From Ctena decussata (lineage: Eukaryota; Mollusca; Bivalvia; Lucinida; Lucinidae): a stretch of 64,000 nucleotides of DNA. Positions 53,201-56,782 of the stretch are shown one piece after another. The translations under genes and the position numbers were made by a program. Position 1 is the first letter of the stretch; the number at the start of each line of letters is the position of its first letter. The notes below the pieces were generated by a model, which had not been told where the DNA came from, did no database searches, and saw only the letters and a program-made list of their open reading frames with translations. The stretch lies in the NCBI GenBank assembly GCA_963989385.1, contig OZ022509.1, positions 53,026,271-53,090,270 on the forward strand. The letters are read 5' to 3'.

Positions 53201-54922
53201 TCATAAGGAACGGACGGACTCGGAATCTTAGTTAAAATTATCAAAATGAGATAGCACTGAAAGTACGAACGCGAGTTGCCATTCTTTTAAATGGGTAAAC
53301 TCCCGTCTTATAACCGAATACATTACGATTCTATCATTATTTTAGCCTTCATTGCCAAAAGTCGTCTGCTCGAGATCATTCTGAACATGCAGCATCAGCT
53401 AGACGCTCTCAGTGAGGAGGCCAAATTCGCCTACAATCTTGTTAATGGCAGCCAGATCAACAACTTCGCTAGAAGGAACCTAAAAATTGATGGTAAGCGA
53501 TTGTGTCTCTCCTGTGACAAGCAGAAGCGAGACATAGTTATTACTTTTCCGGCGGCGGCGGCGTAAATTTTGCGTCGAGTTTTCTGGTTTAGCTCCATTT
53601 TGGACAATGCCCAGAGAGTCGAGACATCGCATTCTGCGGAATTTCTGTTTACTGTCACTCACCAACCAACCTTGCAATAAGATATCGATGGTTTGTACTT
53701 TAAATATTCGAAGTGTTTGGACAGACAGGCTCTGAGGTTATAAAACTTGAGTACATTCTCAACCTCAAAATAAAGCAAACTGATTGGATGCTTCCGAGCA
53801 CATGCTCGGAAGCAGCCAATCAGTGTGCTCTATTTTGTGTTTGAGATTATTCTCAAGTTTTATAACCTCGAACCCAGGTCTGAGGAAGCAGTGCACTGTT
53901 TGTCATTCGATCTGAATCTTTTGGACGCATTACTGCATTGTAAAACTAAAATGAGCCGCGACACGAGAAAACCAACAATGTGGATGTGCGCCCAACGCAG
54001 GTTCAGATCAGCCTCGGCATGGGCCAAGTCCGATCAGACTCTTCGCTAACCGCTTAAAGGGTAACTAAGGGTCTGAGGTACCTCCATGCGGACAGTGAAG
54101 ACTCTGATCAGACTGGGCGGATGCCCAGGCTGATCTGAGTCTGCGCTGGGCGCACAACCACATTGTTAGTTTTATCGTGTCGCGGGTCAAATGTTCTATT
54201 CGTAAGACATTTAAAGAAATTATTTTAGGTGTTCCAAATTTTTTAATCTTTATGTTATCTATTGGTCTGGTTATGGTGGCTGAGACGCCGATAGACTTCT
54301 CTCCGACTTGAAGAAGGCGGGCAGACTATGTTCCGTTGAGCCTCCCGAAATGGGGAACATCTTAATGAGTATTTGATAAGAATAACTTGCGAGAGATCAC
54401 CTATCATCGCGCGAGGAACTAGTCTCTCTCAGTTATTTGGAATGTCGTATAGATCAATGGTGCATTTATTTTCTTTTATTTATTGATCTTTACTCGTTTA
54501 GTAAAATGTTACTCCTGCAATGTACTACAGAATCGTCTCGATGATACAAGTTTAAAAGTTTCAGAAGTAGATTATCTGCCCTTGCTCGTTTTCCTGTATA
54601 TTGAGAGCCGCGACATGACAAAACTAACAAAGTGACATGCGCGTCCCGCGAAGACTCAGATTAGCCTGGGCGTCCCGGGAGTCTGACTAGAGTTTTAGCT
54701 GTCAGCATGGAGCTAGCGTACACCGTTTGCTTAGCCTTAAGGCTCCCAGCAAAGACACTGATCAGACTGGGCGGACTCCCAGGCTGATCTGAGTCTTCAC
54801 TGGGCGCACATGCCTCTTTGTTGGTTTTGTCATGAAACTTCACAAATTTTGTCTTTTATCTTTCAGTGACAGTTGACCCTCAAGATGTTAGCTCGAACAC
54901 GACATCGGCTGATGGAAATTAG
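2240..54922 (+). CDS. Split gene for a predicted secreted glycoprotein, 11 exons, 237 aa (unrecognised family)
   Basis: Join of 2240-2288, 3550-3603, 12040-12066, 12485-12514, 31891-31920, 34036-34202, 42386-42404, 46097-46186, 50465-50509, 53346-53492 and 54867-54922. Seen: all introns are GT-AG; every junction is phase 1 except intron 6 (phase 0), whose shift exon 7 resolves exactly. The join is 714 nt with no internal stop and ends TAG. The product opens with a signal peptide (residues 1-15, cleavage after AVFA). It has sequons at N28, N123, N204 and N230, a CxxC at 121-124, a Tyr-rich stretch 74-118, Thr/Ser-rich short exons, and a helix-like segment about 172-200. No transmembrane segment is seen. 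Inferred: a secreted or extracellular-matrix protein. The family is not recognised and no function is claimed. Additional or alternative exons may have been missed, because most exons are symmetric. It spans 52.7 kb, over 98% intron, mostly mobile elements. Confidence 0.72.
2308..3240 (+). repeat. Array-bearing element, HCA-like, in intron 1
   Basis: A short 'ttttatacccgctttgacaa' fragment (2308-2400) is followed at 2411 by 'tttttatacacccgttttga' with the stem GTTTTGA..TCAAAAC-like hairpin and a '(gtcc)n gtcaac' leader. About four diverged units of 170-180 bp follow (motifs 'gatatctttatgaaa', 'ttatgaccctttgatta'). The 3' terminus is not clear. Same architecture as the HCA families. Confidence 0.6.
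3550..3603 (+). CDS. Exon 2
   Basis: 54 nt, phase 1-1. Acceptor 'acctttccag|A', donor TTAG|GTACAT. It encodes the acidic mature N-terminus (residues 17-34), including sequon N28-L-T. It follows the predicted cleavage site directly, so the mature protein would start with Glu-Glu-Lys-Asp-Asp. Confidence 0.7.
3604..4154. other. Intron 2 start, no element recognised
   Basis: AT-rich intron sequence. Short ORFs on both strands here are hydrophobic and Phe/Leu-rich, as expected of translated T-rich DNA. I see no coding or repeat signal. Confidence 0.35.
4157..4313 (-). mobile_element. HCA-2 element, internally deleted short copy
   Basis: It retains both ends of the HCA-2 family: 'gtcggtgggacaggatagctcgcctgacag' at the left and 'ctgaacttcgttcaggcgagctaaaa' at the right, separated by 'aacgccgacgctaacgccgacg'. 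The internal array present in the full copies at 10664, 22288 and 38228 is missing. Confidence 0.7.
4555..5851 (+). mobile_element. HCA-1 element
   Basis: 5' end is TTTTTAGCTCACCTGAGC with the '(gtcc)gtcaac' leader. The 3' end is 'caggtgagctacaggaccattggtcctctgg', in which GGACC-att-GGTCC forms the terminal stem. Between them are about six units of roughly 170 bp marked by 'gttgccatggcaac'-type motifs. No ORF, so non-autonomous. Confidence 0.7.
6210..8180 (+). mobile_element. HCA-1 element with 'aagatggccgcc' units
   Basis: 5' hairpin CACCTGGCCCGGAGGGCCATAGTGAGC, leader 'gtccgtgcgtcgtccgtcaac'. The array contains repeated 'ccaagatggccgcc..gttactaaaaatag' units (about 6426, 6770, 7197, 7346, 7619, 7897). 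The 3' end is 'caggcccatttgggcctcttg'. It sits inside the HCA-3-like element, between its 'cccctttt' and 'cagaaataggcatttt' motifs. Confidence 0.7.
8684..8891 (-). mobile_element. tRNA-derived SINE-B, reverse
   Basis: Read on the minus strand it starts 'ggggagccccggtagctcagtgggttaagcg' (A-box-like), then has 'gcgggtttgaaccccgc' (B-box-like, T-arm stem intact), an unrelated body and a 3' '(catc)n' tail. It is flanked by an 8-bp direct repeat ATGGGATG (8676-8683, 8892-8899). Too diverged in the anticodon region to be called a tRNA gene. Confidence 0.75.
8900..9690. other. Intron 2, no element recognised
   Basis: AT-rich. A short local duplication is visible: 'aaagtttcttaacttgcagtggcat' occurs twice (about 9197 and 9235). 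No exon with matching phase was found. Confidence 0.35.
9692..9732 (+). repeat. SINE-A 3' fragment
   Basis: Only the last 40 bp of the family remains: 'ccgtctcaaagggccgttaaaccca' followed by 'aaccaaccaacc'. Confidence 0.6.
9790..10500 (+). repeat. Tandem array, about 150-bp units, four to five copies
   Basis: Recurring motifs are 'gaagtgcagagc', 'ataaccctgtcaaaaataatt', 'agctcccttctt' and 'gcatatctcaaaaag(t/c)attgaa'. Units are diverged. No HCA termini were found at either end. Confidence 0.6.
10664..11901 (-). mobile_element. HCA-2 element, reverse
   Basis: Left end 'aaaagctgttgcctgacaacatagctcgcctgaat' and right end 'ctgaaacttcgtttaagcgagctaaaa' are the family termini in reverse orientation. 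The array has units of about 175 bp carrying 'ccatgaccttgacatcaaggtca' and 'aaagaatccatcaatgggtt'. The 'gacgcctacgcggacgccgacgcc' leader precedes the right end. Confidence 0.7.
12040..12066 (+). CDS. Exon 3: microexon, module copy 1
   Basis: 27 nt, phase 1-1, residues 36-43 (Ser-Ala-Asn-Pro-Asp-Trp-Phe-Thr). Acceptor 'cattttgtttcag|C', donor CACAG|GTATGC. The acceptor context and the downstream 'tttttgtgtctgttggtgctacccaggagacaggacccccac' are shared with exon 4, 445 bp away, so the exon lies in a duplicated module. Confidence 0.65.
12485..12514 (+). CDS. Exon 4: microexon, module copy 2
   Basis: 30 nt, phase 1-1, residues 45-53 (TVTTSYWAR). Acceptor 'catcattttgtttcag|C', donor AGAG|GTATAT. 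Flanking intron sequence matches exon 3 (downstream 'tttgtgtctgttgatgctacccaggagacaggacccccac') and exon 5 ('aggataatgtta'). Confidence 0.65.
12667..12911 (+). repeat. Direct repeat copy 1 (245 bp)
   Basis: Near-identical to 13042-13285, with about five differences by eye. Contains 'gaaaaagttccttcaaaagcagag' and 'gacgacgatctagaataatagtcaaaa'. It is a recent duplication within intron 4. No ORF. Confidence 0.85.
13042..13285 (+). repeat. Direct repeat copy 2 (244 bp)
   Basis: Second copy of 12667-12911, separated from it by about 130 bp of unrelated sequence. Confidence 0.85.
13410..14240 (+). repeat. Diverged tandem duplication, about 430-bp unit, two copies
   Basis: Copy 1 starts near 13415 and copy 2 near 13850. 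Shared blocks: 'agaaaattatattgcctttatagt' / 'agaaaattttattgtctttgtagt', 'ttttccttactttctga' and 'aaaaatcgggtttga'. A short (TA)n sits at 13928-13942. It looks like old duplicated intron sequence. Confidence 0.5.
14241..14990. other. Intron 4, no element recognised
   Basis: AT-rich; nothing identified beyond a weak 'aaaggaaagaatttgctc' motif at about 14937 that recurs near 15223. Confidence 0.3.
14993..15198 (-). repeat. SINE-A copy, reverse
   Basis: 'gttttgagacagtatttcag..gggccgtctt' through 'ctgcaagcacagtaggcccttgccc' to 'ggacgccgcggcactggaag..accattgcacc'. The tail is degenerate (gattgattg) and no target duplication was found. Confidence 0.7.
15527..15690. repeat. Fragments of the GAGCCGCGAC foldback MITE
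   Basis: Two partial left arms in tandem ('acaaagtggcatgtgcgcccagcg' at about 15541 and 'gagccacgacatgacaaaac..gcatatgcgcccaacg' from 15606). They abut the LINE 5' region, which may have inserted into this MITE. Confidence 0.55.
16116..17202 (+). pseudogene. LINE ORF1 (gag-like), frameshifted
   Basis: The first block (16116-16532) has the RRM-like stretch 'GVPKSIKKLRSGDLLVEY'. A frame change occurs between about 16532 and 16585. The second block, to 17202, has CCHC knuckle 1 (CYQCQLFGHHEDRC), knuckle 2 (CNNC..H..C) and knuckle 3, in which the second Cys is Phe (CVNF..H..C). A poly-C run (about 16143-16159) lies near the start of the ORF. Nucleic-acid binding in the retrotransposon RNP would be the ancestral role. 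Confidence 0.75.
17930..18468. mobile_element. 539-bp MITE with TTAA target duplication (piggyBac-like)
   Basis: Perfect 13-bp terminal inverted repeats AGGTAGGTTCCTG / CAGGAACCTACCT, flanked by TTAA at 17926-17929 and 18469-18472. No transposase ORF. Removing the element plus one TTAA rejoins the LINE endonuclease in frame (..WGSKDI + NDKGRII..). TTAA duplication is the hallmark of piggyBac-type transposition. Confidence 0.88.
18975..20044 (+). mobile_element. HCA-4 element inserted in the LINE
   Basis: 5' stem-loop CCCTCGCACCACGAAGTGGTGAGGGG; 3' stem-loop ATCGC-ct-GCGAT followed by GCCTTG and the T-rich target. Seven units of about 145 bp ('tagggcatgacaatatctcgag', 'caaggtcaaggtcactgtggctatttttagaaaaactttgtcat'). 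Ends are ambiguous by one or two T's. The LINE frame (HDN + LNNYRIF) is restored on removal. Confidence 0.8.
20346..21240. other. Intron 4, unassigned
   Basis: A 124-codon open frame at 20791-21165 has low-complexity, Cys/His/Trp-scattered content and no recognisable domain; I regard it as fortuitous. The rest is unassigned, probably old repeat. Confidence 0.3.
21530..21765 (-). repeat. Dispersed repeat also at 29596 and 30180
   Basis: 'acgagatatttgtctttaca..ttgctattt..tattggaccatatatttattactgtattaaaggcta..gaaataggatgttgaacac' is the reverse complement of the 29596-29870 and 30180-30420 copies, at about 75-80% by eye. Class unknown. Confidence 0.6.
21766..22282. other. Intron 4, AT-rich, includes one arm of a local duplication
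   Basis: Positions about 22240-22287 match 23527-23577 ('gtttgaagacttcagc(c)aaac'), so the HCA-2 element at 22288 interrupts one of two tandem copies of this sequence. Confidence 0.5.
22288..23422 (-). mobile_element. HCA-2 element, full length, reverse
   Basis: Left end AGAGCTGTCGCCTGACAGCATAGCTCGCCTGAA and right end 'gaactttcgttcaggcgagctaa'. Six units of about 175 bp carry the 20-bp palindrome TGACCTTGACATCAAGGTCA. The downstream paralogous sequence at about 23560-23600 is the unoccupied site, which fixes the boundaries within a few bases. Confidence 0.8.
23825..26789 (+). mobile_element. HCA-1 element with a three-part composite array
   Basis: 5' TTTTTAGCTCACCTGAGCCGAAGGCTCACAAGGTGAGC stem, '(gtacgtc)n' leader. 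Array part 1 (about 24061-24766): four 177-bp units ('ttataatggggaaaatgttgtccgggccctagc'). Part 2 (24767-25925): eight 145-bp units shared with HCA-4. Part 3 (about 26330-26560): two or three units of the 34.5-kb type. 3' end 'caggaccattggtcctcttg'. Confidence 0.75.
26790..28950. other. Intron 4, mostly unassigned AT-rich DNA
   Basis: No repeat family recognised. An open frame at 27677-27849 (from MKSGYCAKRLLAEEATDS) ends at a usable donor CACAG|GTAGCA, but an in-frame stop lies just upstream of its ATG and its phase 0 does not fit the gene. Poly-T runs at about 28544-28561. Confidence 0.3.
29596..29870 (+). repeat. Dispersed repeat, copy of the 21530 family
   Basis: 'actgtgttcaacagcctatttctccctaagtataaatgatatgaaaataataat..gtctaatacggaaag..gacaaatatcacgtatttaacgccacgtaagctaaaa'. 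A (TTTA)n patch at 29786-29805 interrupts it. Confidence 0.65.
30180..30420 (+). repeat. Dispersed repeat, second direct copy
   Basis: Aligns with 29596-29870 ('agtgttttcaacatcctatttctcccaaagtataaaaga', 'gtctaatacggaaag', 'cgtatttaacgccatgtgagctaaaa'). The upstream G-rich blocks at about 29030-29100 and 30100-30150 also resemble each other, suggesting a unit of about 600-700 bp duplicated in tandem. Confidence 0.65.
30576..30840 (+). mobile_element. SINE-A, intact copy with 14-bp target duplication
   Basis: Flanked by perfect 14-bp direct repeats TCAAAATATCCCCT (30562-30575 and 30841-30854). Starts 'ggggtggtcgggtggtgcgatggtgctg' and ends in (AACC)n, then a short repeated 'gttaaacccaaaataatcaa'. 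No canonical tRNA B box is visible. The duplication length is typical of LINE-machinery retroposition. Confidence 0.85.
30965..31204 (-). mobile_element. SINE-A, near full length, reverse
   Basis: Starts (minus strand) 'ccatcgcaccacccgat' in reverse complement and runs to a (GGTT)3 tail at 30965. With 30576-30840 it forms a large inverted pair. No target duplication found. Confidence 0.8.
31891..31920 (+). CDS. Exon 5: microexon, module copy 3
   Basis: 30 nt, phase 1-1, residues 55-63 (TTIRYGYTT). Acceptor 'caaccattttgtttcag|C', donor ACAA|GTAGGT. Same acceptor context as exons 3 and 4, with downstream similarity to exon 4 ('gtaaggataatgttaaacagagcaatttgtgtattgtttt'). Confidence 0.65.
31921..33060. 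other. Intron 5, no element recognised
   Basis: Unassigned. The short open frame at 32736-32957 has low-complexity Ser/Pro content and no support. Confidence 0.3.
33476..33687. mobile_element. Foldback MITE, family GGGGCCGTATTCATAAA
   Basis: Almost the whole 212 bp is an inverted repeat: left arm from GGGGCCGTATTCATAAA through 'aaatttggtctggaggaacagtctt', right arm its complement ending TTTATGAATACGGCCCC, with a tiny loop near 33576. A half copy lies at 62013-62135. No target duplication is evident. Confidence 0.85.
34036..34202 (+). CDS. Exon 6: Tyr-rich exon
   Basis: 167 nt, residues 65-119, enters in phase 1 and leaves in phase 0. Acceptor 'gaaatattcaaacag|A' (weak pyrimidine tract), donor TAGG|GTAAGT (perfect consensus). 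Eight Tyr and many Asn/His (NNYHYYPEILYYH). No sequon. The donor is strong enough that the phase-0 exit is likely real, and exon 7 accepts it. Confidence 0.7.
34370..34476. repeat. Perfect-looking palindrome in intron 6
   Basis: 'cagggaaatcccaaccctcg..cacacggggtgt' mirrors 'acaccccttgtgctcgagggttgggatttccctg'. Arms are about 48 bp with a short centre 'gaggcttgcc'. It lies inside the left end of the region bounded by inverted repeats at 34266 and 38182. Confidence 0.7.
34498..37205 (+). mobile_element. HCA-1 element with 145-bp RevDR2-bearing array; 3' end missing
   Basis: 5' hairpin CACCTGAGCACGAAGTGCTCAGGGTG and a '(gtcc)gtcaac' leader, then about 17 units of 145 bp ('gaaactttgtcagaatgtttatc', 'gggtcatgtcgggtcaaaaactaggtcactaggtcaaat'). 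In 34.7-36.3 kb two unit variants alternate, a 290-bp higher-order repeat. It stops near 37205 without the usual 3' stem and CTTG. Confidence 0.8.
37402..37682 (+). mobile_element. HCA-1 element, short copy without array
   Basis: TTTTCAGCTCACCTGAGC start; 'gctcaggtgagcgattcagggccaccatggccctcttg' end with the GGGCC..GGCCC stem. Only about 280 bp, essentially the two termini and one unit. Confidence 0.75.
38228..39533 (+). mobile_element. HCA-2 element, forward
   Basis: 5' TTTTTAGCTCGCCTGAATGAAAGTTCAGG stem, leader 'gcgtcagcgtccgcgtccgcg', units carrying 'tgaccttgatgtcaaggtca', then two (C)n-interrupted units at about 39100 and 39285. 3' end 'gctgtcaggcgacagctcttg' with GCTGTC-aggc-GACAGC stem. 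Confidence 0.8.
39103..39127 (+). repeat. Poly(C) tract
   Basis: More than 20 C's inside the HCA-2 element, replacing the 'ccccacccccac' of sister units. The length is likely unstable; its complement could form G-quadruplexes. Confidence 0.9.
39616..39820 (+). mobile_element. tRNA-like SINE-D
   Basis: 'gatctccgtggcctattgcataagagc' (A-box region) and 'gctgtgggttcgagccccgctt' (intact B box GGTTCGAGCCC with paired stem), followed by a non-tRNA body. The anticodon arm is not convincing, so I call a SINE and not a tRNA gene. The end is approximate. Confidence 0.6.
39959..42053 (+). mobile_element. HCA-1 element, full length, two-part array
   Basis: 5' TTTTTAGCTCACCTGAGCACGAAGTGCTCAAGGTGAG hairpin, leader '(gtcgtcc)n ggcgtcaac'. 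Array 1 (about 40050-41200): eight 145-bp units with 'gaacaatatggccgccagagctaaaaatag'. Array 2 (41210-41990): five units of the 34.5-kb type. 3' end 'caggtgagagatccagggccatcatggccctcttg'. Confidence 0.8.
42386..42404 (+). CDS. Exon 7: 19-nt CxxC microexon
   Basis: 19 nt, phase 0 in and 1 out, residues 120-125 (DCYNCS), with sequon N123. Acceptor 'aaatttcgttgcag|G', donor TCCT|GTGAGT. It is the only candidate in this interval that converts the phase-0 exit of exon 6 to the phase-1 entry of exon 8. Very short, so RNA evidence is needed. Confidence 0.55.
43020..43450 (+). repeat. Degenerate tandem repeat
   Basis: Loose repetition of 'gattttgccttata..ttt', 'gggtcagtttgatattg' / 'ggttcagtctgacactgcaaat' / 'ggtcagtgtgaccctgcaaat' at roughly 110-150 bp spacing. 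The open frame at 42983-43204 falls in it and is not supported as coding. Confidence 0.45.
43472..43708 (+). mobile_element. SINE-A, intact copy with 12-bp target duplication
   Basis: Flanked by TCAGCCTCAGAA at 43460-43471 and 43709-43720. Starts 'gggggtggtcgtgtgatgcgatggtgctg' and ends 'tttaaacccaatacaattaactag', a decayed AACC-type tail. Confidence 0.85.
44488..45654 (+). mobile_element. HCA-3 element
   Basis: 5' TTTTTATGCCCCCGAAGGGCCTTCGGGTGGCAT hairpin and '(cgtgcgtcc)n' leader; about seven 145-bp units ('aacttcacagaaagataaagcataatgagaag', 'cccaaggtcaaggtcac'). The 3' end repeats the terminus ('ggccttcgggggcat'), then 'ttgttatatactgtaacatttcttg'. It lies between 43-bp direct repeats (44447-44489, 45685-45727). 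Confidence 0.75.
45831..46066. mobile_element. Foldback MITE (GAGCCGCGAC family) with ACTT duplication
   Basis: Inverted termini GAGCCGCGAC..GTCGCGGCTC and long subterminal inverted arms ('gtgcgccca..gatcag..tctgatcag..tgggcgcac'). Flanked by ACTT at 45827-45830 and 46067-46070. It ends 30 bp upstream of exon 8. Confidence 0.85.
46097..46186 (+). CDS. Exon 8
   Basis: 90 nt, phase 1-1, residues 127-155 (begins PSLGTIASKKEQY). Acceptor 'ttatttttattccag|T', donor CATTG|GTAGGA. A second AG seven bases in (TTCCCAG|C) is an alternative acceptor but would break the frame. Confidence 0.7.
46187..50210. other. Intron 8, little recognised
   Basis: About 4 kb of mostly AT-rich DNA. A 97-codon open frame (47391-47684) and a 103-codon minus-strand frame (49283-49594) lack domains, and no splice arrangement supports them. 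Small palindromes only. Treated as non-coding. Confidence 0.35.
50219..50403. mobile_element. Foldback MITE (GAGCCGCGAC family), AAAT duplication
   Basis: Internally shortened copy with both termini (GAGCCGCGATACG / CATGTCTCGGCTC) and AAAT at 50215-50218 and 50404-50407. It ends 61 bp upstream of exon 9. Confidence 0.82.
50465..50509 (+). CDS. Exon 9
   Basis: 45 nt, phase 1-1, residues 157-170 (QTTTSSYPYWTSPK). Acceptor 'catatatcttttcag|C', donor AAAAC|GTAAGT. The Thr/Ser plus aromatic pattern resembles microexons 3-5, so it may be an older member of the same set. Confidence 0.7.
50540..50875 (-). repeat. Rearranged SINE-B with inverted inner arms
   Basis: Outer parts are a reverse SINE-B ('acatgcgattttacgtcctttt' to 'ccaccgagctaccgggctcc'). 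The middle holds three alternating arms of 'ttccgcctcc..gtctcgaaccgagaccgctagatcaaaacgccaacgg' and its complement, consistent with template-switch or hairpin-mediated rearrangement. Confidence 0.65.
50897..51235. mobile_element. Foldback element, 'atcttacatgagtgctc' family, copy 1
   Basis: An inverted repeat ('gatcttacatgagtgctcatgtattattgaatttattaaacgag' and its partner ending near 51056) is followed by about 180 bp ending 'gcgacgttatatgataaaa'. The same two-part layout recurs at 51911-52215. Confidence 0.6.
51396..51525 (+). repeat. SINE-B 3' fragment, forward
   Basis: 'cgtacacgggttccattacccacaccctttcattatcac', then 'aaaggacgtaaaattgcaagtcgtccattcatcca'; the tRNA-like head is lost. Confidence 0.65.
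51911..52215. mobile_element. Foldback element, 'atcttaca' family, copy 2
   Basis: Arms 'gatcttacactcgtggtcatttcatatgaaat' and its complement (to about 52018) around a small centre 'gccttcggc'. The trailing part ends 'gcgacgtcatatgataaaa', as in copy 1. Confidence 0.6.
52213..52480. repeat. Two SINE-A fragments, head to head
   Basis: Forward 5' part (about 52213-52375: 'gatggtcgagtcaggcgatggtgctg') joined to a reverse 3' part (about 52376-52480: 'ttggttagttggttgtttagggcttaac..gggccgtcttccag'). Confidence 0.7.
52896..53112. mobile_element. Foldback MITE (GAGCCGCG family), right end lost
   Basis: Starts GAGCCGCGGCATTATAAAACC. The right arm ends 'gggcgcacatgccactttgg' without the terminal GCGGCTC. 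Left flank CAAAT. Confidence 0.75.
53346..53492 (+). CDS. Exon 10: helical exon
   Basis: 147 nt, phase 1-1, residues 172-219. Acceptor 'tatcattattttag|C', donor GATG|GTAAGC. It begins FIAKSRLLEIILNMQHQLDA, with heptad-like hydrophobics and codon use clearly unlike the AT-rich surroundings. It carries sequon N204-G-S. Confidence 0.78.
53726..53878. mobile_element. Palindromic MITE, family GAGGTTATAAAACTT, single unit
   Basis: Ends 'gaggttataaaacttgagtacattctca' / 'tattctcaagttttataacctcgaaccc'; core 'cttccgagcacatgctcggaag' is a 22-bp palindrome. Same family as 759-1022. Confidence 0.8.
53953..54188. mobile_element. Foldback MITE (GAGCCGCGAC family), AAAT duplication
   Basis: GAGCCGCGACACGAGAAAACC / GTGTCGCGGGTC termini, AAAT at 53949-53952 and 54189-54192. 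Closest in this window to the copy at 45831. Confidence 0.85.
54605..54834. mobile_element. Foldback MITE (GAGCCGCGAC family), right terminus lost
   Basis: Left GAGCCGCGACATGACAAAAC. The right arm ends 'tttgttggttttgtcatg', lacking TCGCGGCTC. Only 32 bp separate it from exon 11. Confidence 0.78.
54867..54922 (+). CDS. Exon 11: terminal coding exon
   Basis: 56 nt, entered in phase 1, residues 221-237 then TAG (54920-54922). Acceptor 'cttttatctttcag|T'. It encodes an acidic, Ser/Thr-rich tail (VDPQDVSSNTTSADGN) with sequon N230. No hydrophobic GPI-type tail follows. The 3' UTR continues past 54923, but I see no clear AATAAA nearby. Confidence 0.72.
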
Positions 54923-55024
54923 TCAGAAGAAAAAAAATGAGCATTGTTGCACACATGCATAAGTGTTGTCACCAATGATATAAACAAATCAAGACAAACA
55001 TAAGGTGGTGATTTATGGTAAATG

Positions 55025-55825
55025 TAAAAATCTGCATAAAACCATAAAAAAGTAATGTATCTCTCTGAAAGTTAGCAGAATTCTTATTTTTGTTGTTCTT
55101 TACAGTTTAGAATACAAAATAGACGTACATGCTGCTTAAAAAAGTGTTTTCATAAGGAAAGATCAAAGGGTAATTTTCTGCGAATATATCTGAAAAAAAA
55201 ATTTGTTATTGAAAATTTACGTAGTGCTGAAGGTGCATTACTGCATAATGAAGAGCGTCCCAACAATTATTTATTCCAACTCTTTCTCAAATTGTAATGT
55301 AGACCAGATGAAACTTTTTCTCAAATGTTCAACCATGTACAAAGTAAATGTACACTGGACGCATTTATTAAATATAGGGTAGGCAAGCATACCTATGTTA
55401 ACACCCACAGTATAAATAATACATTGCTGACATGATCAGTGGTGTGTAGATGAAATTGTTCAACCTTGTTAAAATAGTCTCACCTGTGTGTTTTGACAAA
55501 AAATTTGGCCACAGACTGCATCTTTTTTCATCTGCTCAGCCTGATAATGTTTGAAAGAGTTTGAAAAAATAATTTCTAGGACGCTCTCCATTATGCAACA
55601 AGGTACTCTAAGCACTAAGTGTATTTTCAATAACGATATTATTTTTTCAGATTTATTCGCAGAAAATACCCTTTGATCTTTCCTTATAAAAACACTTTTT
55701 AACATTAACAAATGCTGCATTTTGGGATTCCAAGTTATGAGAAACAACATAAAGAAGGCATCTGCTAAGTTTTGGAAAGCTCAGTGTTATTTGGAGTATT
55801 TTATGCAGATTTTTGTCTTTGTCCA
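55025..55825. mobile_element. DNA element with long inverted repeats, about 800 bp
   Basis: Left arm (about 55027-55275: 'aaaaatctgcataaaa', 'ctgcttaaaaaagtgttttcataaggaaagatcaaagggtaattttctgcgaa') pairs with the right arm (about 55570-55820, reverse complement). No ORF. It may lie within the 3' UTR or just beyond it. Confidence 0.65.
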
Positions 55826-56179
55826 AAATCAGTGATTATCACCAAGTAATACTGAATTAAGGTGAATGGGTACCCTTTCAGGATAGGCAACTCTGTCATT
55901 CTATTCTTTGCCTCGATGTGGGCACAATCTTAAAGGAGCAAATTTTGCATACATATTAACTACTTGTGAAAAAAGTCTTTGTTTTTTTTACATTTTACAC
56001 CTTTATAGTCGAATTTTACTGTATTCAGTGGCATTGCAAACAGTATGTGATGAAATATCTTCCTTATGTTCAATAGCAACTTGAAGTTTCATTGTTAACC
56101 ATGTAGGGGTGGGGGCGGGGGTCTAAATAGCAAACTCGAACCTCATGTAGCCTATTAATCAGACCATGTCACTAAAAAT

Positions 56180-56224
56180 TCCAGTCTTCAAGGGCATACA
56201 GTGTATGCCCTTGAAGTCTGGAAT
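56180..56224. repeat. Perfect short palindrome
   Basis: 'ttccagtcttcaagggcatac' followed by its exact complement with almost no loop. Could extrude as a cruciform. Not a terminator context. Confidence 0.8.
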
Positions 56225-56782
56225 TGATAGTGAAATGATCACATGAAATGTATAGCTCATTTTTTCCGAAGAAACTAAATAACCGGACAAGAGGTAAGAT
56301 GCCTGTGCGTATGTGTATGATCATCTGGCACTCTGCATCACATCGAGTGCATGTTCATGGATTTCAGGGTCACACGAAACGCTTGCGACGAATGTGATTC
56401 CGAGATCCGAGAGCATAACAGGACGTGATACATAGTGAAATCTGATTTACCATTAAAGCAAGTACTGCGGGGCCTATACGGAAAAAAAAACGAAATCAAT
56501 TTGATTTTATGCCAAAATATATATACCTGTAAAACTAATAAAAGCATTCCATAATAAACTTTAAACTAGTTCCTTTTCCTGTTTGTGTTGCCCAAGATAT
56601 AAACCTGTAAAGTCTTGTAATAATATTAGTAATGCGAATGTGTGGTGTAATGGACAGTCTCGGTGCAAGGAGCGGCTCAGCTGCTGATCGAGAGTCCTGG
56701 GGAACGTCGTTTTGAGAGCTGGATGGCAAAAGTTGGTTCTTAATCAGTGGAAAAGCTAAGCAATTAAAAATTGTATAAATTA

